Source: DASPTT01 sp035623275
Lineage (GTDB): Bacteria > Actinomycetota > Acidimicrobiia > Acidimicrobiales > UBA8190
NCBI GenBank assembly: GCA_035623275.1
Contig: DASPTT010000002.1
Span: 1-12,025 of the forward strand
Direction: 5' to 3'
DNA length: 12,025 nt
Below the pieces are notes generated by a model. That model was not told where the DNA came from and did not search any database. It saw nothing but the letters and a program-made list of their open reading frames with translations. A program made the position numbers and the translations under genes. Shown in pieces: positions 1-7,723 of the stretch (positions within the stretch are counted from its first letter, which is position 1; each line of letters opens with the position of its first letter).

Positions 1-218
1 ATGTAGGGGAGCATCCCCGGGGTGATCTCCGTTCCCGCCTTGGCGTTGGCCATCTGGGCCGCCGTCGGGAAGTAGATCTGCTGCATGGCGAGCTGGTCGT
101 GCACGTTGCTGCTGGCGAAGCTGTAGCCCCACATGAGCAGCACGCCGGCGGCGACGAGGGCCACCGTGAGGCCGGCACCGATCGCCGTGAGGATCAGATC
201 CAGAGTCTTGCGTCGCAT
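1..218 (-). CDS. Small membrane-anchored protein of unknown function (N-terminal part, 3' end cut by window edge)
   Basis: Only the first 72 codons are visible; the gene continues past the left edge. I do not recognise the family. The start ATG (216-218) is preceded by a good ribosome binding site (GAGGAG, about 7 bases upstream), which fixes the start. The protein opens with a basic stretch (MRRK), then a hydrophobic segment at about residues 7-32 that reads as a single membrane helix or uncleaved signal anchor, then a polar segment (SSNVHDQLAMQQIYFPTAAQ) that would lie outside the cell. Its Gln/Ala/Met-rich extracytoplasmic start resembles small one-helix actinobacterial membrane proteins of unknown role. 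It lies 152 bp downstream of the ABC transporter operon on the same strand and has its own ribosome binding site, so it may be a separate unit or a read-through member of that operon. Existence of the gene is well supported; function is unknown. Confidence 0.75.
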   Translation of the reverse strand, partial: MRRKTLDLILTAIGAGLTVALVAAGVLLMWGYSFASSNVHDQLAMQQIYFPTAAQMANAKAGTEITPGMLPY

Positions 219-370
219 GGCGACTCTCCTCGTTCGAATTTCTGGTTCCCTGTGTGTCCCTGTACGGTTCAATCGTCGCCGAGGGGGCAACCTGGGCCCA
301 AGAGCCGAAAGTCCCAGGGAGCGGGCGCGAAGGTCACGCGGGGGGTTGCACCACGGGGCGGCGCGAGAGG
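219..370. other. Intergenic gap downstream of the ABC transporter operon
   Basis: This 152-bp gap lies between the stop of the fused transporter and the start of the small membrane protein, both on the minus strand. It contains one imperfect candidate hairpin, a 6-bp inverted repeat (CCTGGG at 291-296 and CCCAGG at 313-318) with a long 16-base loop and no adjacent T-run, so a poor intrinsic terminator. The part nearest the small gene (about 225-285) is clearly less GC-rich than the rest of the window, as expected for a promoter and leader, but I could not place convincing -35 and -10 boxes. Confidence 0.35.
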
Positions 371-3300
371 TCAGCTGGTGCGCACGCCGGAGCGGTTGAT
401 GGCCGTGTCGTCGGTCCCGAGGTAGGACTCGATCACCGCGGGGTGCTCGAGCACCTCGGCCGGTGTGCCCTCGGCGATGACCTCGCCGAGCTCCAGGGCC
501 ACCATCCGGTCGCAGATGGCGCTGAGCAGCGGCATGTCGTGCTCGATGACCAGCAGCGAGCAGCCCGACATCTGCTGGACCCGGACGAGCAGGGGTCCGA
601 GTGCCTCGGTCTCGCGCTGGGCGACGCCACCGGAGGGCTCGTCGAGGAGGACCACGGCGGGGTCCTGCGCCAGCACGCAGGCGAGCTCGACGATGCGCCG
701 CGTGCCGGTGGAGAGCTCGCCGAGGAGCTTCTCTGCGAACGCCCCGAGGCCCATGGCGTCGATCAGCTGGTCCACCCTGGCCGCCACCTGCGCCTCGGAG
801 TCGAGGCACGCGGGCAGGCGCAGTCCCGCGGCGATCAGGTCCCGCGAGGCGACATGGCGCTCCAGCGACACCGCGATCGTCTCCTGCACGGTCAGCGACG
901 GGAACAGCCGCGCCTCCTGGAAGGTGCGGCCGATGCCGGCCGCGGCGCGCAGGTGGGCGGGCCATTCGCCGATGTCCATCCCACCGAGCAGGATGCGCCC
1001 GCCGTCGAGGCCGAGGAAGCCCGAGATGCAGTCGAAGAGGGTGGTCTTGCCCGCCCCGTTGTGGCCGATCAGGCCCAGGATCTCACCGTCGTGGAGCCGC
1101 AGGCGCACGCCGTCGACGGCGCGGATGCCACCGAAGTGCTTGGCCACCTCGCGGCATTCGAGGACGACGGGTGCGTCGGGCCCGGGGGGCACCCGACCCT
1201 CGTGCGCAGGCCGCCCGCCCGGCACGGCCGAAGGCGCGTCCGCGCGACCGTCGCCGTCGGCCCCCGCGCCGGCGATGGCCCCCGCGCCGGTGATGGCCCC
1301 CGCGCCGGTGATGGCGTCGGCGCCGGCGATGAACACCGAGCGCAGGATGTCGGGGCGCTCGAGGAGCTCGGCGGTGGGGCCGGAGAAGCGCACCTCGCCC
1401 TTCTCGAGGAACACCGCCCGCTCGGCGAGCTCGAGCGCGACGTTGACCGACTGCTCGACGACCACGATGGTCGTGCCCTGCTCGTGGAGCATCCGCACCA
1501 CCTGCATCAGCTGGGAGACGACGGTGGGGGCGAGCCCGAGGGAGAGCTCGTCGATCATGAGGATCCGGGGCTGGACCATGAGGGCCATGGCCAGCGACAG
1601 CATCTGCTGCTCGCCCCCGGAGAGGTTGCCGGCCTGTTGGTGCGACCGCTGGGCGAGCACCGGGAAGAGCTCGAGGACGCGGCGACGCTCGGCGAGGCAG
1701 CGGGCCTTGTCCTTGCGGACGAGCCAGCAGCCCAGCCGCAGGTTCTCGTCCACGGTGAGCGTCGGGAACACGCCGCGCCCGCCGGGCATGAGGGCGATGC
1801 CCCGGTGGGCCACCTTGTCCGCGGTGGTGTTGGTGAGCTCGTCGCCGGCCAGCGTCACCTGGCCCTTGCCCACCTTGACGAGCCCGCACACTCCCTTGAG
1901 CAGCGTCGACTTCCCGGCGCCGTTCGTGCCGAGCAGGGCCACGACCTCGCCGGGTCGGACGTCGAGGTCCACGCCGAAGAGCACCTGCACGGGCCCGTAG
2001 GAGACCTCGACGGCCCGACAGCGCAGGAGCGGGGGGTCGGCCCCCTCGCCCGGCCGGCCCGCCCCGGTCCCCACCTCAGCGCGCGCCGCGTCGGCCACCA
2101 CCTCGGCCGCCTCGGCCACGACCTCGTGGATGACGCCCGGCTCGACCGGATCGGCGAGGGCCGCCGCGAGCAGGGACTCCTCGTGCGGCGCGTGGTCCTG
2201 GAGCTCCCGGGCCCGGTCGGCCACCAGGCTCGGCACCAGCAGGTGGCGGCGCTCGGCCACGATCCGCAGCAGCCGGTCGCGAATGCGCATCAGGCCTTCG
2301 CCGATCCCACCGGGGAGCGCGGCGAGGATCCACAGCAGACCCGCGCCGGTGATGATGAGCGAGTACTGCGGCAGGAAGTGCGACAGCAGCTCGATGGAGG
2401 TCACCCCGATGATCGCCCCGCTGATCGAGCCCAGCCCGCCGATGACGGCCATGGCGAACACGAGCACGCTCAGGTCCGGGCTGTAGGTCTCCTTGCCGAT
2501 CGACCCCAGCGCGGTGGCGTGCAGCCCGCCGGCCACCCCGGCGATCGTGCCCGCCAGCATGAAGCCCACCAGCTTCACCCGGATGTTGGGGACGGCCATC
2601 GCCGCCGAGGCGCGCTCGTTGTCGCGCACCGCCAGCAGGACGCGGCCGGGCCGGGCGTTGCGCAGGCCCTTCACGAAGAGGATGAAGAGGACGAGGATCG
2701 CCAGGCAGAAGAAGTAGTAGGCGCGCCCGCTCGAGAGGTCGAAGCGCTTCCAGAGCACCGGGGGCACGATGGACGAGCTCGAGCCGGCCCCCGGGAGCAG
2801 GTGCTCGAAGTTGGTGGGGTTGAAGAAGAAGGCGTTGGTGGCCACGGCCAGCGCCAGGGTCGTCACCGCCAGGTACAGCCCGCGGATGCGCAGCGCCGGC
2901 AGACCGATGACCAGTGCCAGCACCGCGCCGGTCACGCCGGCGGCGGCCAGGCAGACGAAGAAGTCGACGTTGAGCTTCGACACCAGGTCCCCCGCCACCA
3001 CCCCGCCCACACCGGCGAAGGCGAACTGCCCGAGGCTGATGTTGCCCGCCCAACCCGAGAGCACCACCAGGGACACGGCGACGATGGCGTAGGTGATCGT
3101 GAAGGTGAACTGCAGCGTGGCGCCGGGCCCGAAGGCGTAGGGCGCCGCCAGCACGGCGGACAGCACGGCCACCCCGAGCGCCAGGCGCGCGGCGCGCACC
3201 TCGGGCAGGCGGCGCAGCACCTCGGGGATGGGCTTGAGGATCCCGGTGGCCGACCACGACTCGTCGCCGTCCTCGGCGCGCCCCGAGCGGCGCCACTGCA

Positions 3301-4288
3301 CCAGGAGGGCGAGGAGGATGACCACCAGGAACACGACGTCGTTGACGGACTCCTTCGACACGTTGAACCCGACGACCTGGTTGACGATCCCCAGCCCCAC
3401 CCCCGCCCCGAACGCCACGGGCAGCGACTCCATGCGCGCCACCACCGCCGCCGCCAGCGCGGGCAGGAGCAGGCTCGGCCCCGCGCCGGCGGTGATGGTC
3501 AAGCCCTGGCTGGGCGCGCTCACGAGGACGGTCAGGGCCGAGAGCACGCCGGCGATGGTCCACACCAGCGTGGACAGGCGCCGGATGGGGATCCCGAGGA
3601 GCATGGCCCGATCGGCGTTGTCCGACACCGAGCGCACGGCCACCCCGGCGTCGGTGCGGGTCAGGAACCAGCCCAGGCCGACGAGCACCACGGGCACCAC
3701 GATGGCGATGAGCAGGTCGTCGCCGGTGAAGACGAACGTCTCGATGCGCACGTGGGCGCCGGAGAGGGGCGTGGTCACCCCGCCCACGATGGGCGGCCCG
3801 TGCAGCCATCCCGGCAGCAGGAACTGGATGCCGCCGAGCACCTGGGCCAGGCCGATGGTGGCCACCGTCAGGATGAGGCGGGGCGCGTTGAAGAAGCGCC
3901 GCACGACGAGCAGCTCGATGGCCCCGCCCAACAGGCCGCCCAGCACGAGGCCGGCGATCATGGCCAGGAACCAATTCCAGTGCTGGCCCAGCGTCAGCAT
4001 GACGCCGAAGGTGCCGGCGAGGCCGCCCATCGCCCCGTAGGAGAAGTTGATGATCCGGTTGGCGCGATAGGTCAGCACCAACCCGAGGGCGAGCAGACCG
4101 TCGACCGCACCGAACTCCACGCCCTGGAGGATCAGTCCCGACGGGGCGCGGTGGGGGAAGATCGCGGGCACGACGACGAAGGCGACGAAGACGCCACCGA
4201 TCGCCCACAGCACGCCTCGCCAGCGCGGCGGGACGCGATGGAGCCGCGTGATCCGGGACAGGCGCGGCAGCGGACCCGAGAGGCGCAC
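371..4288 (-). CDS. Four-domain fused branched-chain-amino-acid-type ABC importer (LivH-LivM-LivF-LivG order)
   Basis: This single 1305-residue frame holds all membrane and ATPase parts of a HAAT/Liv-type importer. Residues about 30-335 are a LivH-like permease (RANRIINFSYG near 75). Residues about 365-667 are a LivM-like permease (LSGWAGNISLGQFAF, then RPGRVLLAVRDNE). After an acidic Ala-rich linker comes a LivF-like ATPase: Walker A GTNGAGKST at 787, signature LSGGEQQ at 889, Walker B D913/E914, and EQ instead of a switch histidine, as is usual in LivF. A repeat linker follows (about 986-1008), then a LivG-like ATPase: Walker A GHNGAGKTT at 1075, signature LSTGT at 1192, D1216/E1217, switch H1250. 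The start is GTG, 13 bases after the binding-protein stop, with only a weak GGGCGGG-like site, so it probably relies on coupling. Homologues are usually four genes, although pairwise permease-ATPase fusions are known. The substrate cannot be read from sequence: Liv-type systems also carry urea, amides and aromatic or other acids. Confidence 0.93.
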   Translation of the reverse strand: MRLSGPLPRLSRITRLHRVPPRWRGVLWAIGGVFVAFVVVPAIFPHRAPSGLILQGVEFGAVDGLLALGLVLTYRANRIINFSYGAMGGLAGTFGVMLTLGQHWNWFLAMIAGLVLGGLLGGAIELLVVRRFFNAPRLILTVATIGLAQVLGGIQFLLPGWLHGPPIVGGVTTPLSGAHVRIETFVFTGDDLLIAIVVPVVLVGLGWFLTRTDAGVAVRSVSDNADRAMLLGIPIRRLSTLVWTIAGVLSALTVLVSAPSQGLTITAGAGPSLLLPALAAAVVARMESLPVAFGAGVGLGIVNQVVGFNVSKESVNDVVFLVVILLALLVQWRRSGRAEDGDESWSATGILKPIPEVLRRLPEVRAARLALGVAVLSAVLAAPYAFGPGATLQFTFTITYAIVAVSLVVLSGWAGNISLGQFAFAGVGGVVAGDLVSKLNVDFFVCLAAAGVTGAVLALVIGLPALRIRGLYLAVTTLALAVATNAFFFNPTNFEHLLPGAGSSSSIVPPVLWKRFDLSSGRAYYFFCLAILVLFILFVKGLRNARPGRVLLAVRDNERASAAMAVPNIRVKLVGFMLAGTIAGVAGGLHATALGSIGKETYSPDLSVLVFAMAVIGGLGSISGAIIGVTSIELLSHFLPQYSLIITGAGLLWILAALPGGIGEGLMRIRDRLLRIVAERRHLLVPSLVADRARELQDHAPHEESLLAAALADPVEPGVIHEVVAEAAEVVADAARAEVGTGAGRPGEGADPPLLRCRAVEVSYGPVQVLFGVDLDVRPGEVVALLGTNGAGKSTLLKGVCGLVKVGKGQVTLAGDELTNTTADKVAHRGIALMPGGRGVFPTLTVDENLRLGCWLVRKDKARCLAERRRVLELFPVLAQRSHQQAGNLSGGEQQMLSLAMALMVQPRILMIDELSLGLAPTVVSQLMQVVRMLHEQGTTIVVVEQSVNVALELAERAVFLEKGEVRFSGPTAELLERPDILRSVFIAGADAITGAGAITGAGAIAGAGADGDGRADAPSAVPGGRPAHEGRVPPGPDAPVVLECREVAKHFGGIRAVDGVRLRLHDGEILGLIGHNGAGKTTLFDCISGFLGLDGGRILLGGMDIGEWPAHLRAAAGIGRTFQEARLFPSLTVQETIAVSLERHVASRDLIAAGLRLPACLDSEAQVAARVDQLIDAMGLGAFAEKLLGELSTGTRRIVELACVLAQDPAVVLLDEPSGGVAQRETEALGPLLVRVQQMSGCSLLVIEHDMPLLSAICDRMVALELGEVIAEGTPAEVLEHPAVIESYLGTDDTAINRSGVRTS
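1266..1331. repeat. 18-bp tandem repeat, about 3.6 copies, encoding the linker between the two ATPase domains
   Basis: Units start at 1266, 1284, 1302 and 1320 (last one partial) and follow GCGCCGGYGATGGCCCCC with a few changes; the third unit ends GCGTCG. On the coding (minus) strand each unit encodes six residues of the type AITGAG/AIAGAG, giving a flexible Ala/Gly/Ile/Thr hinge between the LivF-like and LivG-like ATPase domains. Near-identity of the units points to recent slippage, so copy number may vary between strains. Confidence 0.9.
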
Positions 4289-4301
4289 GACGGAGCCCGC
4301 C

Positions 4302-5960
4302 CTACTGTCCGAAGTTGGCGGGGACGGGCGGTGGACCGGTGGGATACTGGCCGTTCAGATAGCGCGGGCTGGCGACGACGTAGGCCCCCTGCTTGCCGTT
4401 GTAGACCGAGGTCTTCGTCGGGTCCCAGTAGATGATGTGGCTGTCTCGCTGGGGGGTGTAGGTGCCCGGCGGGAACGACCACGTGCCGAACTCCGCATTG
4501 GGCGCGTTGGCGACGGAGCCCGGGTACTTGCGCATGCCCGCCTCGAAGGTCTGCGGTGTGAGGTCGGGCCCGGCCATCTGGATCCCGATGACCATCTCGT
4601 ACATCTGGGCGTAGATCAGGTCGACGATGTTGGCGGGCTCGTCGCTGCGTACGGACTTGTAGGCCGCGTAGCCCAGCGTGGCCTGCTTCTGGATGGTGTC
4701 GCCCTGGTAGCTGATGCCCACGGCGTGCGACCACTCGTTCTGCTGGAAGAGCTGGCCCACGATGTCGGCGTCGGTCAGGGCCACGCCGGCCACGATCCAC
4801 TCCGGCTGGTATCCCTGCTCATAGGCCCGCGACGTCAGGTACACGGGGAAGACGGGGTCGCAGCCGCAGAAGATGGTGGTGATGCCGTCGTTGGCCAGCT
4901 TGGAGATCACCGAGGCGGCCTGGCTGGAGAGTGTGGCCAGGTCCAACTGGTACTGGATGTCGTCCGAGACGGTCAGGCCGTGCGCCTTGTCGATGCCGAT
5001 GGCCTCGTTGACGCAGTCCTGGTACCAGGGGTTGTCGGGGGCGATGATGGCGAACTTGCGGGGCTGGCCCTTGAGCGACCCGCCGGCGTAGCTGGCGTTC
5101 GACCCGAGCAGCTCCTTGTACCCGAACTCGGAGGTCGTGTCGACGACGTCGTTGCACTCGGTCGCCACCGACCACGAGTACGGTGCCCGCGCCCCCATCC
5201 ACTGCGACGACAGGTAGGGCGCGCCGAAGGCGATGACGTGCTGCTGGGCCAGCGCGTCCTGGTAGGGCTCGGTGTCCCCGTTGAGCTCGGCGAAGGCGTG
5301 GATCTGCTGGGCCGCGGTCACGGCGTCGGCGTCGGCCTGCTCCTGGCCCTGGCCGAGCAGCTCGTCGGTCTGGCTGCCCTGGCCGGTGAAGGGGACGATG
5401 TCGAGCTTGCGGCCGTAGAACTGGAAGTTCTTGTTGAAATAGTCGGCCAGGCCCTCGACCGTGCGGATGTAGTCGGCGTTGGTGTCGGCGAACTGCGCGC
5501 CGCCCAGCTGCGCCAGGGTCTGCTGGAAGCCGGGGTCGTTGGTGACCCGGTAGGAGACGGTGATCGAGTTGGCGGTCACACCGGGAGAGGTGGCGCCGCC
5601 GTTGTTGCCGCTGAAGGCGATGCACGGGGGCGAGTAGGGGTCGCCGGGCACCTGCAGCGTGCGCCCGGGGCAGGGGGACACGGTCCCGCCCGCGGCCGCC
5701 GTGGCGGTGCCGGAGCCGGCGCCCCCGGTGCTGGAGCCGGCGGTGCCCGCGGTCCCGGCCGCGGCGGTGCTGGAGCCGGTGTTGCCCGAGGTCGAGCTCG
5801 ACGCGCCCGACACGGTCTCGACCACCTTCTCACGGGCGATGGTGGGCACGAAGGCGGCCATGAGGACGAAGGCCAACAGGAGGCCGGCCAGGGGGCCGTA
5901 GCCGTGGAGGAGCCTTCGCTCCGCCGGCGAGGTGGTCGGGAGCCGAAGCCGACTCGTCAC
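4302..5960 (-). CDS. Membrane-anchored solute-binding protein of the branched-chain amino acid type (Peripla_BP_6-like)
   Basis: This is the extracytoplasmic receptor that would deliver substrate to the fused importer encoded 13 bases downstream; 552 residues. The GTG start has a strong AGGAGGAG-type site about 5 bases upstream and overlaps the preceding stop as GTGA (5957-5960), so I reject the much longer open frame running upstream. Residues 23-41 form a hydrophobic helix after a basic N-terminus. No lipobox cysteine follows, so the protein is probably tethered by this helix or cleaved after TIA, not lipidated. Residues about 50-90 are a Ser/Thr/Gly/Ala-rich stalk. A small Cys-containing segment (SPCPGR, SPPCIAF) precedes the ligand-binding lobes, about 125-540. 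These show family-like stretches such as NSITVSYRVTNDPGF, the QADADAVTAAQQI region, and FCGCDPVFPVYLTSRAYEQGYQPEWIVAG. It is longer than classical LivJ/LivK (about 370 residues), mostly because of stalk and insertions. The ligand is unknown. Confidence 0.9.
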   Translation of the reverse strand: MTSRLRLPTTSPAERRLLHGYGPLAGLLLAFVLMAAFVPTIAREKVVETVSGASSSTSGNTGSSTAAAGTAGTAGSSTGGAGSGTATAAAGGTVSPCPGRTLQVPGDPYSPPCIAFSGNNGGATSPGVTANSITVSYRVTNDPGFQQTLAQLGGAQFADTNADYIRTVEGLADYFNKNFQFYGRKLDIVPFTGQGSQTDELLGQGQEQADADAVTAAQQIHAFAELNGDTEPYQDALAQQHVIAFGAPYLSSQWMGARAPYSWSVATECNDVVDTTSEFGYKELLGSNASYAGGSLKGQPRKFAIIAPDNPWYQDCVNEAIGIDKAHGLTVSDDIQYQLDLATLSSQAASVISKLANDGITTIFCGCDPVFPVYLTSRAYEQGYQPEWIVAGVALTDADIVGQLFQQNEWSHAVGISYQGDTIQKQATLGYAAYKSVRSDEPANIVDLIYAQMYEMVIGIQMAGPDLTPQTFEAGMRKYPGSVANAPNAEFGTWSFPPGTYTPQRDSHIIYWDPTKTSVYNGKQGAYVVASPRYLNGQYPTGPPPVPANFGQ

Positions 5961-7432
5961 GCGATCTCCTCCTGCGGTAGGGCGCGTCGCAGACGGCGGA
6001 CGCGTACGTAGTCGGCCGTGCCCATGCCCAGCACGACGGTGAGCCCGACGAGGCCCACCGGCAGCGCGGCCCCGCCACCGCCGCATCCGGGGTGGCCGAA
6101 GGGACTGGTGGTGAGGCAGCGCAGCGTCTTGGTCAGCGGCCCGATGACGCCGCCGCCGCCCGCCGACGCGCCGGTGGTCCCGAGGGTGCCGGCGGTGCCG
6201 GCGGTGCCCGGCGTGTAGGAGCCCGGCGTGCCCGTGTCGGCGGTCGAGCCGCCCCCGACGACGTTGTCCGCGCCGAGCAGGCCCAGTGTGTCGGCGAACG
6301 GGTTGGCGTACGCCGTTCCGTCGCTCACCGCGTCGGCCCCGCCGAGCTCGAGGTCGAGGTTCCCGCCGCCGGAGAGGACGCCGAGGAGGACGTCCCCCAC
6401 GGTGATCCCGTCGCCGATCTTGCAGGACACGCCCAGCAGCGCGTTCACGATCGCGTCGCGCACGGTCTCGACGCCGGACTGCCCGAGCGCGGTGCCGACG
6501 ATCTGCCGGCCGAGGGCGGAGTCGTCGATGCCGATGGCCAAGGGGCCCACGGCCGTGGACCGGTTGGCAGGGTTCGTCTGGAGCGTCGGGGTGGGCCCGA
6601 CGTGGAGGCCCAGCGGCGACAGCGCGGTGTTGGCGATGCCGAGGACGGTGTCGAGGTCGACGGCGGTGACGGGGGTGGTGACCCCGGCCACCGTGATCGA
6701 GCCGATCGAGAAGGACCCGGTCTGCTGCGTCAAGCTGTTGTCCGGACCTGTCTGCTGCGTCGTCTGCCAGTGCAGCCCGTCGAGCGTGACGACGCCGCCG
6801 CCGAGCGAGATCTCGCCGATGTCCGACGTGGCGGTGGCGGTGCGGCTCTGTCCGGGGACCTGCGTGGCCGTCGCCGCCGACGCCCCGCCGTCGATGCTGA
6901 TGACCCCCGGCACCGACAGGTCCGCCAGCTGCGTCGCGGCCGTCGCCTGGGGCTGCGTGGTGACCGCGGCGTGCTCGACGCCGGCGCCCACGCCCGATCC
7001 GTTGACGCCCGTGGTGAGGGTCCTGTCCTGGGAGGAGTTGCCGTCGACGGACTCGGCCTGCGTCGGCTGCGGCAGCTGGCTGTTCTCCACGACGGGCTTG
7101 GTCCCGTCGCACTGCGTCGAGGTCAATGCCAGGACCAGCGCGCCACCGTCGAAGGTCTGGGACTGCGCCTGGGCCTCGTCTTGCTGGAAGTCGGCGATCG
7201 ACGTGGCCAGCGTGACGTTGTACCCGAGCCCCGCCGTGGACGGGGCGAGCGCGAGCGCCTGCGAGATCGCCTGTGCGGTGCCGGGCACCCATGACGAGTC
7301 GTCGGCGGAGGCGCCCCCGGCGTGCACGACGAGCGTGCCGACACAGGCGGCGAGGACGACGACGGACGCGATGGCGCTGCGGTGGAAGGCGCGCACCGCA
7401 CGCACGACCGGCGAACGCCGCGCTCGGTCCAT
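5957..7432 (-). CDS. Secreted, C-terminally membrane-anchored protein of unknown function, first gene of the transporter operon
   Basis: I do not recognise this 491-residue protein with certainty. It begins with an arginine-rich N-terminus and hydrophobic stretch (about 20-38) ending in a likely signal-peptidase site, ASA43/DD. The body (44-420) is Thr/Gly/Val/Ala-rich with short alternating hydrophobic strands such as ISLGGGVVTLDGLHW and FSIGSITVAGV, suggesting a beta-rich extracellular domain. Cysteines occur in STQCDG, VSCKIG and RCLTTSPFGHPGC. A low-complexity Gly/Thr linker (GTAGTAGTLGTT) follows, then a membrane helix at about 455-476 and the basic tail RVRRLRR, so the bulk faces outward. 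ATG at 7430-7432 was chosen; GTG at 7433-7435 directly before it is equally possible, with GGGAGCGG upstream. The stop overlaps the start of the solute-binding protein by 4 bases, implying coupled translation and a shared task, perhaps as a surface accessory of the importer. A relationship to actinobacterial 'choice-of-anchor' surface proteins is possible but unproven. Confidence 0.8.
   Translation of the reverse strand: MDRARRSPVVRAVRAFHRSAIASVVVLAACVGTLVVHAGGASADDSSWVPGTAQAISQALALAPSTAGLGYNVTLATSIADFQQDEAQAQSQTFDGGALVLALTSTQCDGTKPVVENSQLPQPTQAESVDGNSSQDRTLTTGVNGSGVGAGVEHAAVTTQPQATAATQLADLSVPGVISIDGGASAATATQVPGQSRTATATSDIGEISLGGGVVTLDGLHWQTTQQTGPDNSLTQQTGSFSIGSITVAGVTTPVTAVDLDTVLGIANTALSPLGLHVGPTPTLQTNPANRSTAVGPLAIGIDDSALGRQIVGTALGQSGVETVRDAIVNALLGVSCKIGDGITVGDVLLGVLSGGGNLDLELGGADAVSDGTAYANPFADTLGLLGADNVVGGGSTADTGTPGSYTPGTAGTAGTLGTTGASAGGGGVIGPLTKTLRCLTTSPFGHPGCGGGGAALPVGLVGLTVVLGMGTADYVRVRRLRRALPQEEIA
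6181..6212. repeat. Short GGTGCCGGC microrepeat inside the surface-protein gene
   Basis: GGTGCCGGC is repeated about three times with a degenerate end (around 6184-6210). On the coding strand it gives Gly-Thr-Ala repeats (GTAGTAGTLGTT) in the linker just before the C-terminal cysteine and membrane segment. This is a low-complexity spacer prone to slippage. Confidence 0.6.
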
Positions 7433-7552
7433 CACGCGTCCGCTCCCGCGTATGGCACGTCCCTCCCCGTTGTCAGCGTCCACCCGCACCCGGGTGGCCG
7501 CCCCCCTGACGTCTGCGGCCCGAAGCCGCTGCCCGTCCGCAGAGGAACGGTG

Positions 7553-7571
7553 CGGAAGGCCGATCCTTCCG
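7553..7571. promoter_or_regulatory. Inverted repeat CGGAAGG-N5-CCTTCCG, possible operator
   Basis: A perfect 7-bp inverted repeat with a 5-base spacer (CCGAT) lies in the middle of the divergent region, about 120 bp from the leftward start and 185 bp from the rightward one. Its size and spacing fit a binding site for a dimeric regulator, but in DNA this GC-rich it could be chance. No cognate regulator with a DNA-binding domain is encoded in the window. Confidence 0.3.
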
Positions 7572-7717
7572 GTCGCTGTCGGCCGTGGGCTGGGCTTGGC
7601 CGGAGCTCGTCCGCGCGTCGACGAGCTGGCACCGAGACCGGCCGGACGACCTCGCTCGGTGGCGGCAGGGCCCCGTCCGGACGCCTCGCGTCCCCGCCCG
7701 CCTCGGTGCGCTGCGGG

Positions 7718-7723
7718 TATCGT
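7718..7723 (+). promoter_or_regulatory. Candidate -10 box for the cyclic-nucleotide-binding gene
   Basis: TATCGT matches the actinobacterial TANNNT -10 pattern. It lies 31 bases before the GTG start and would give a leader of about 25 bases containing the GAGGAGAG ribosome binding site. No clear -35 box is visible, which is common in such genomes. Confidence 0.35.

Noticed and set aside
1266..1331. Possible CRISPR array
   Set aside because: Units are contiguous with no spacers and stay in frame within a coding sequence; it is a coding tandem repeat.
254..4435. Plus-strand open frame of 1393 codons
   Set aside because: It lies antisense to the fused transporter, is full of His/Gly/Arg/Asp low-complexity sequence and has no domain; it is a by-product of codon bias in very GC-rich DNA.
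4248..6011. Plus-strand open frame of 587 codons opposite the solute-binding gene
   Set aside because: Val/Gly/Leu/Asp-rich antisense shadow without a recognisable domain; the minus strand holds a clear binding protein.
5961..7292. Upstream extension of the solute-binding protein frame
   Set aside because: The extension overlaps the surface-protein gene in another frame, is Arg/His/Gly-rich and has no domain; GTG at 5960 with ribosome binding site and GTGA overlap is the real start.
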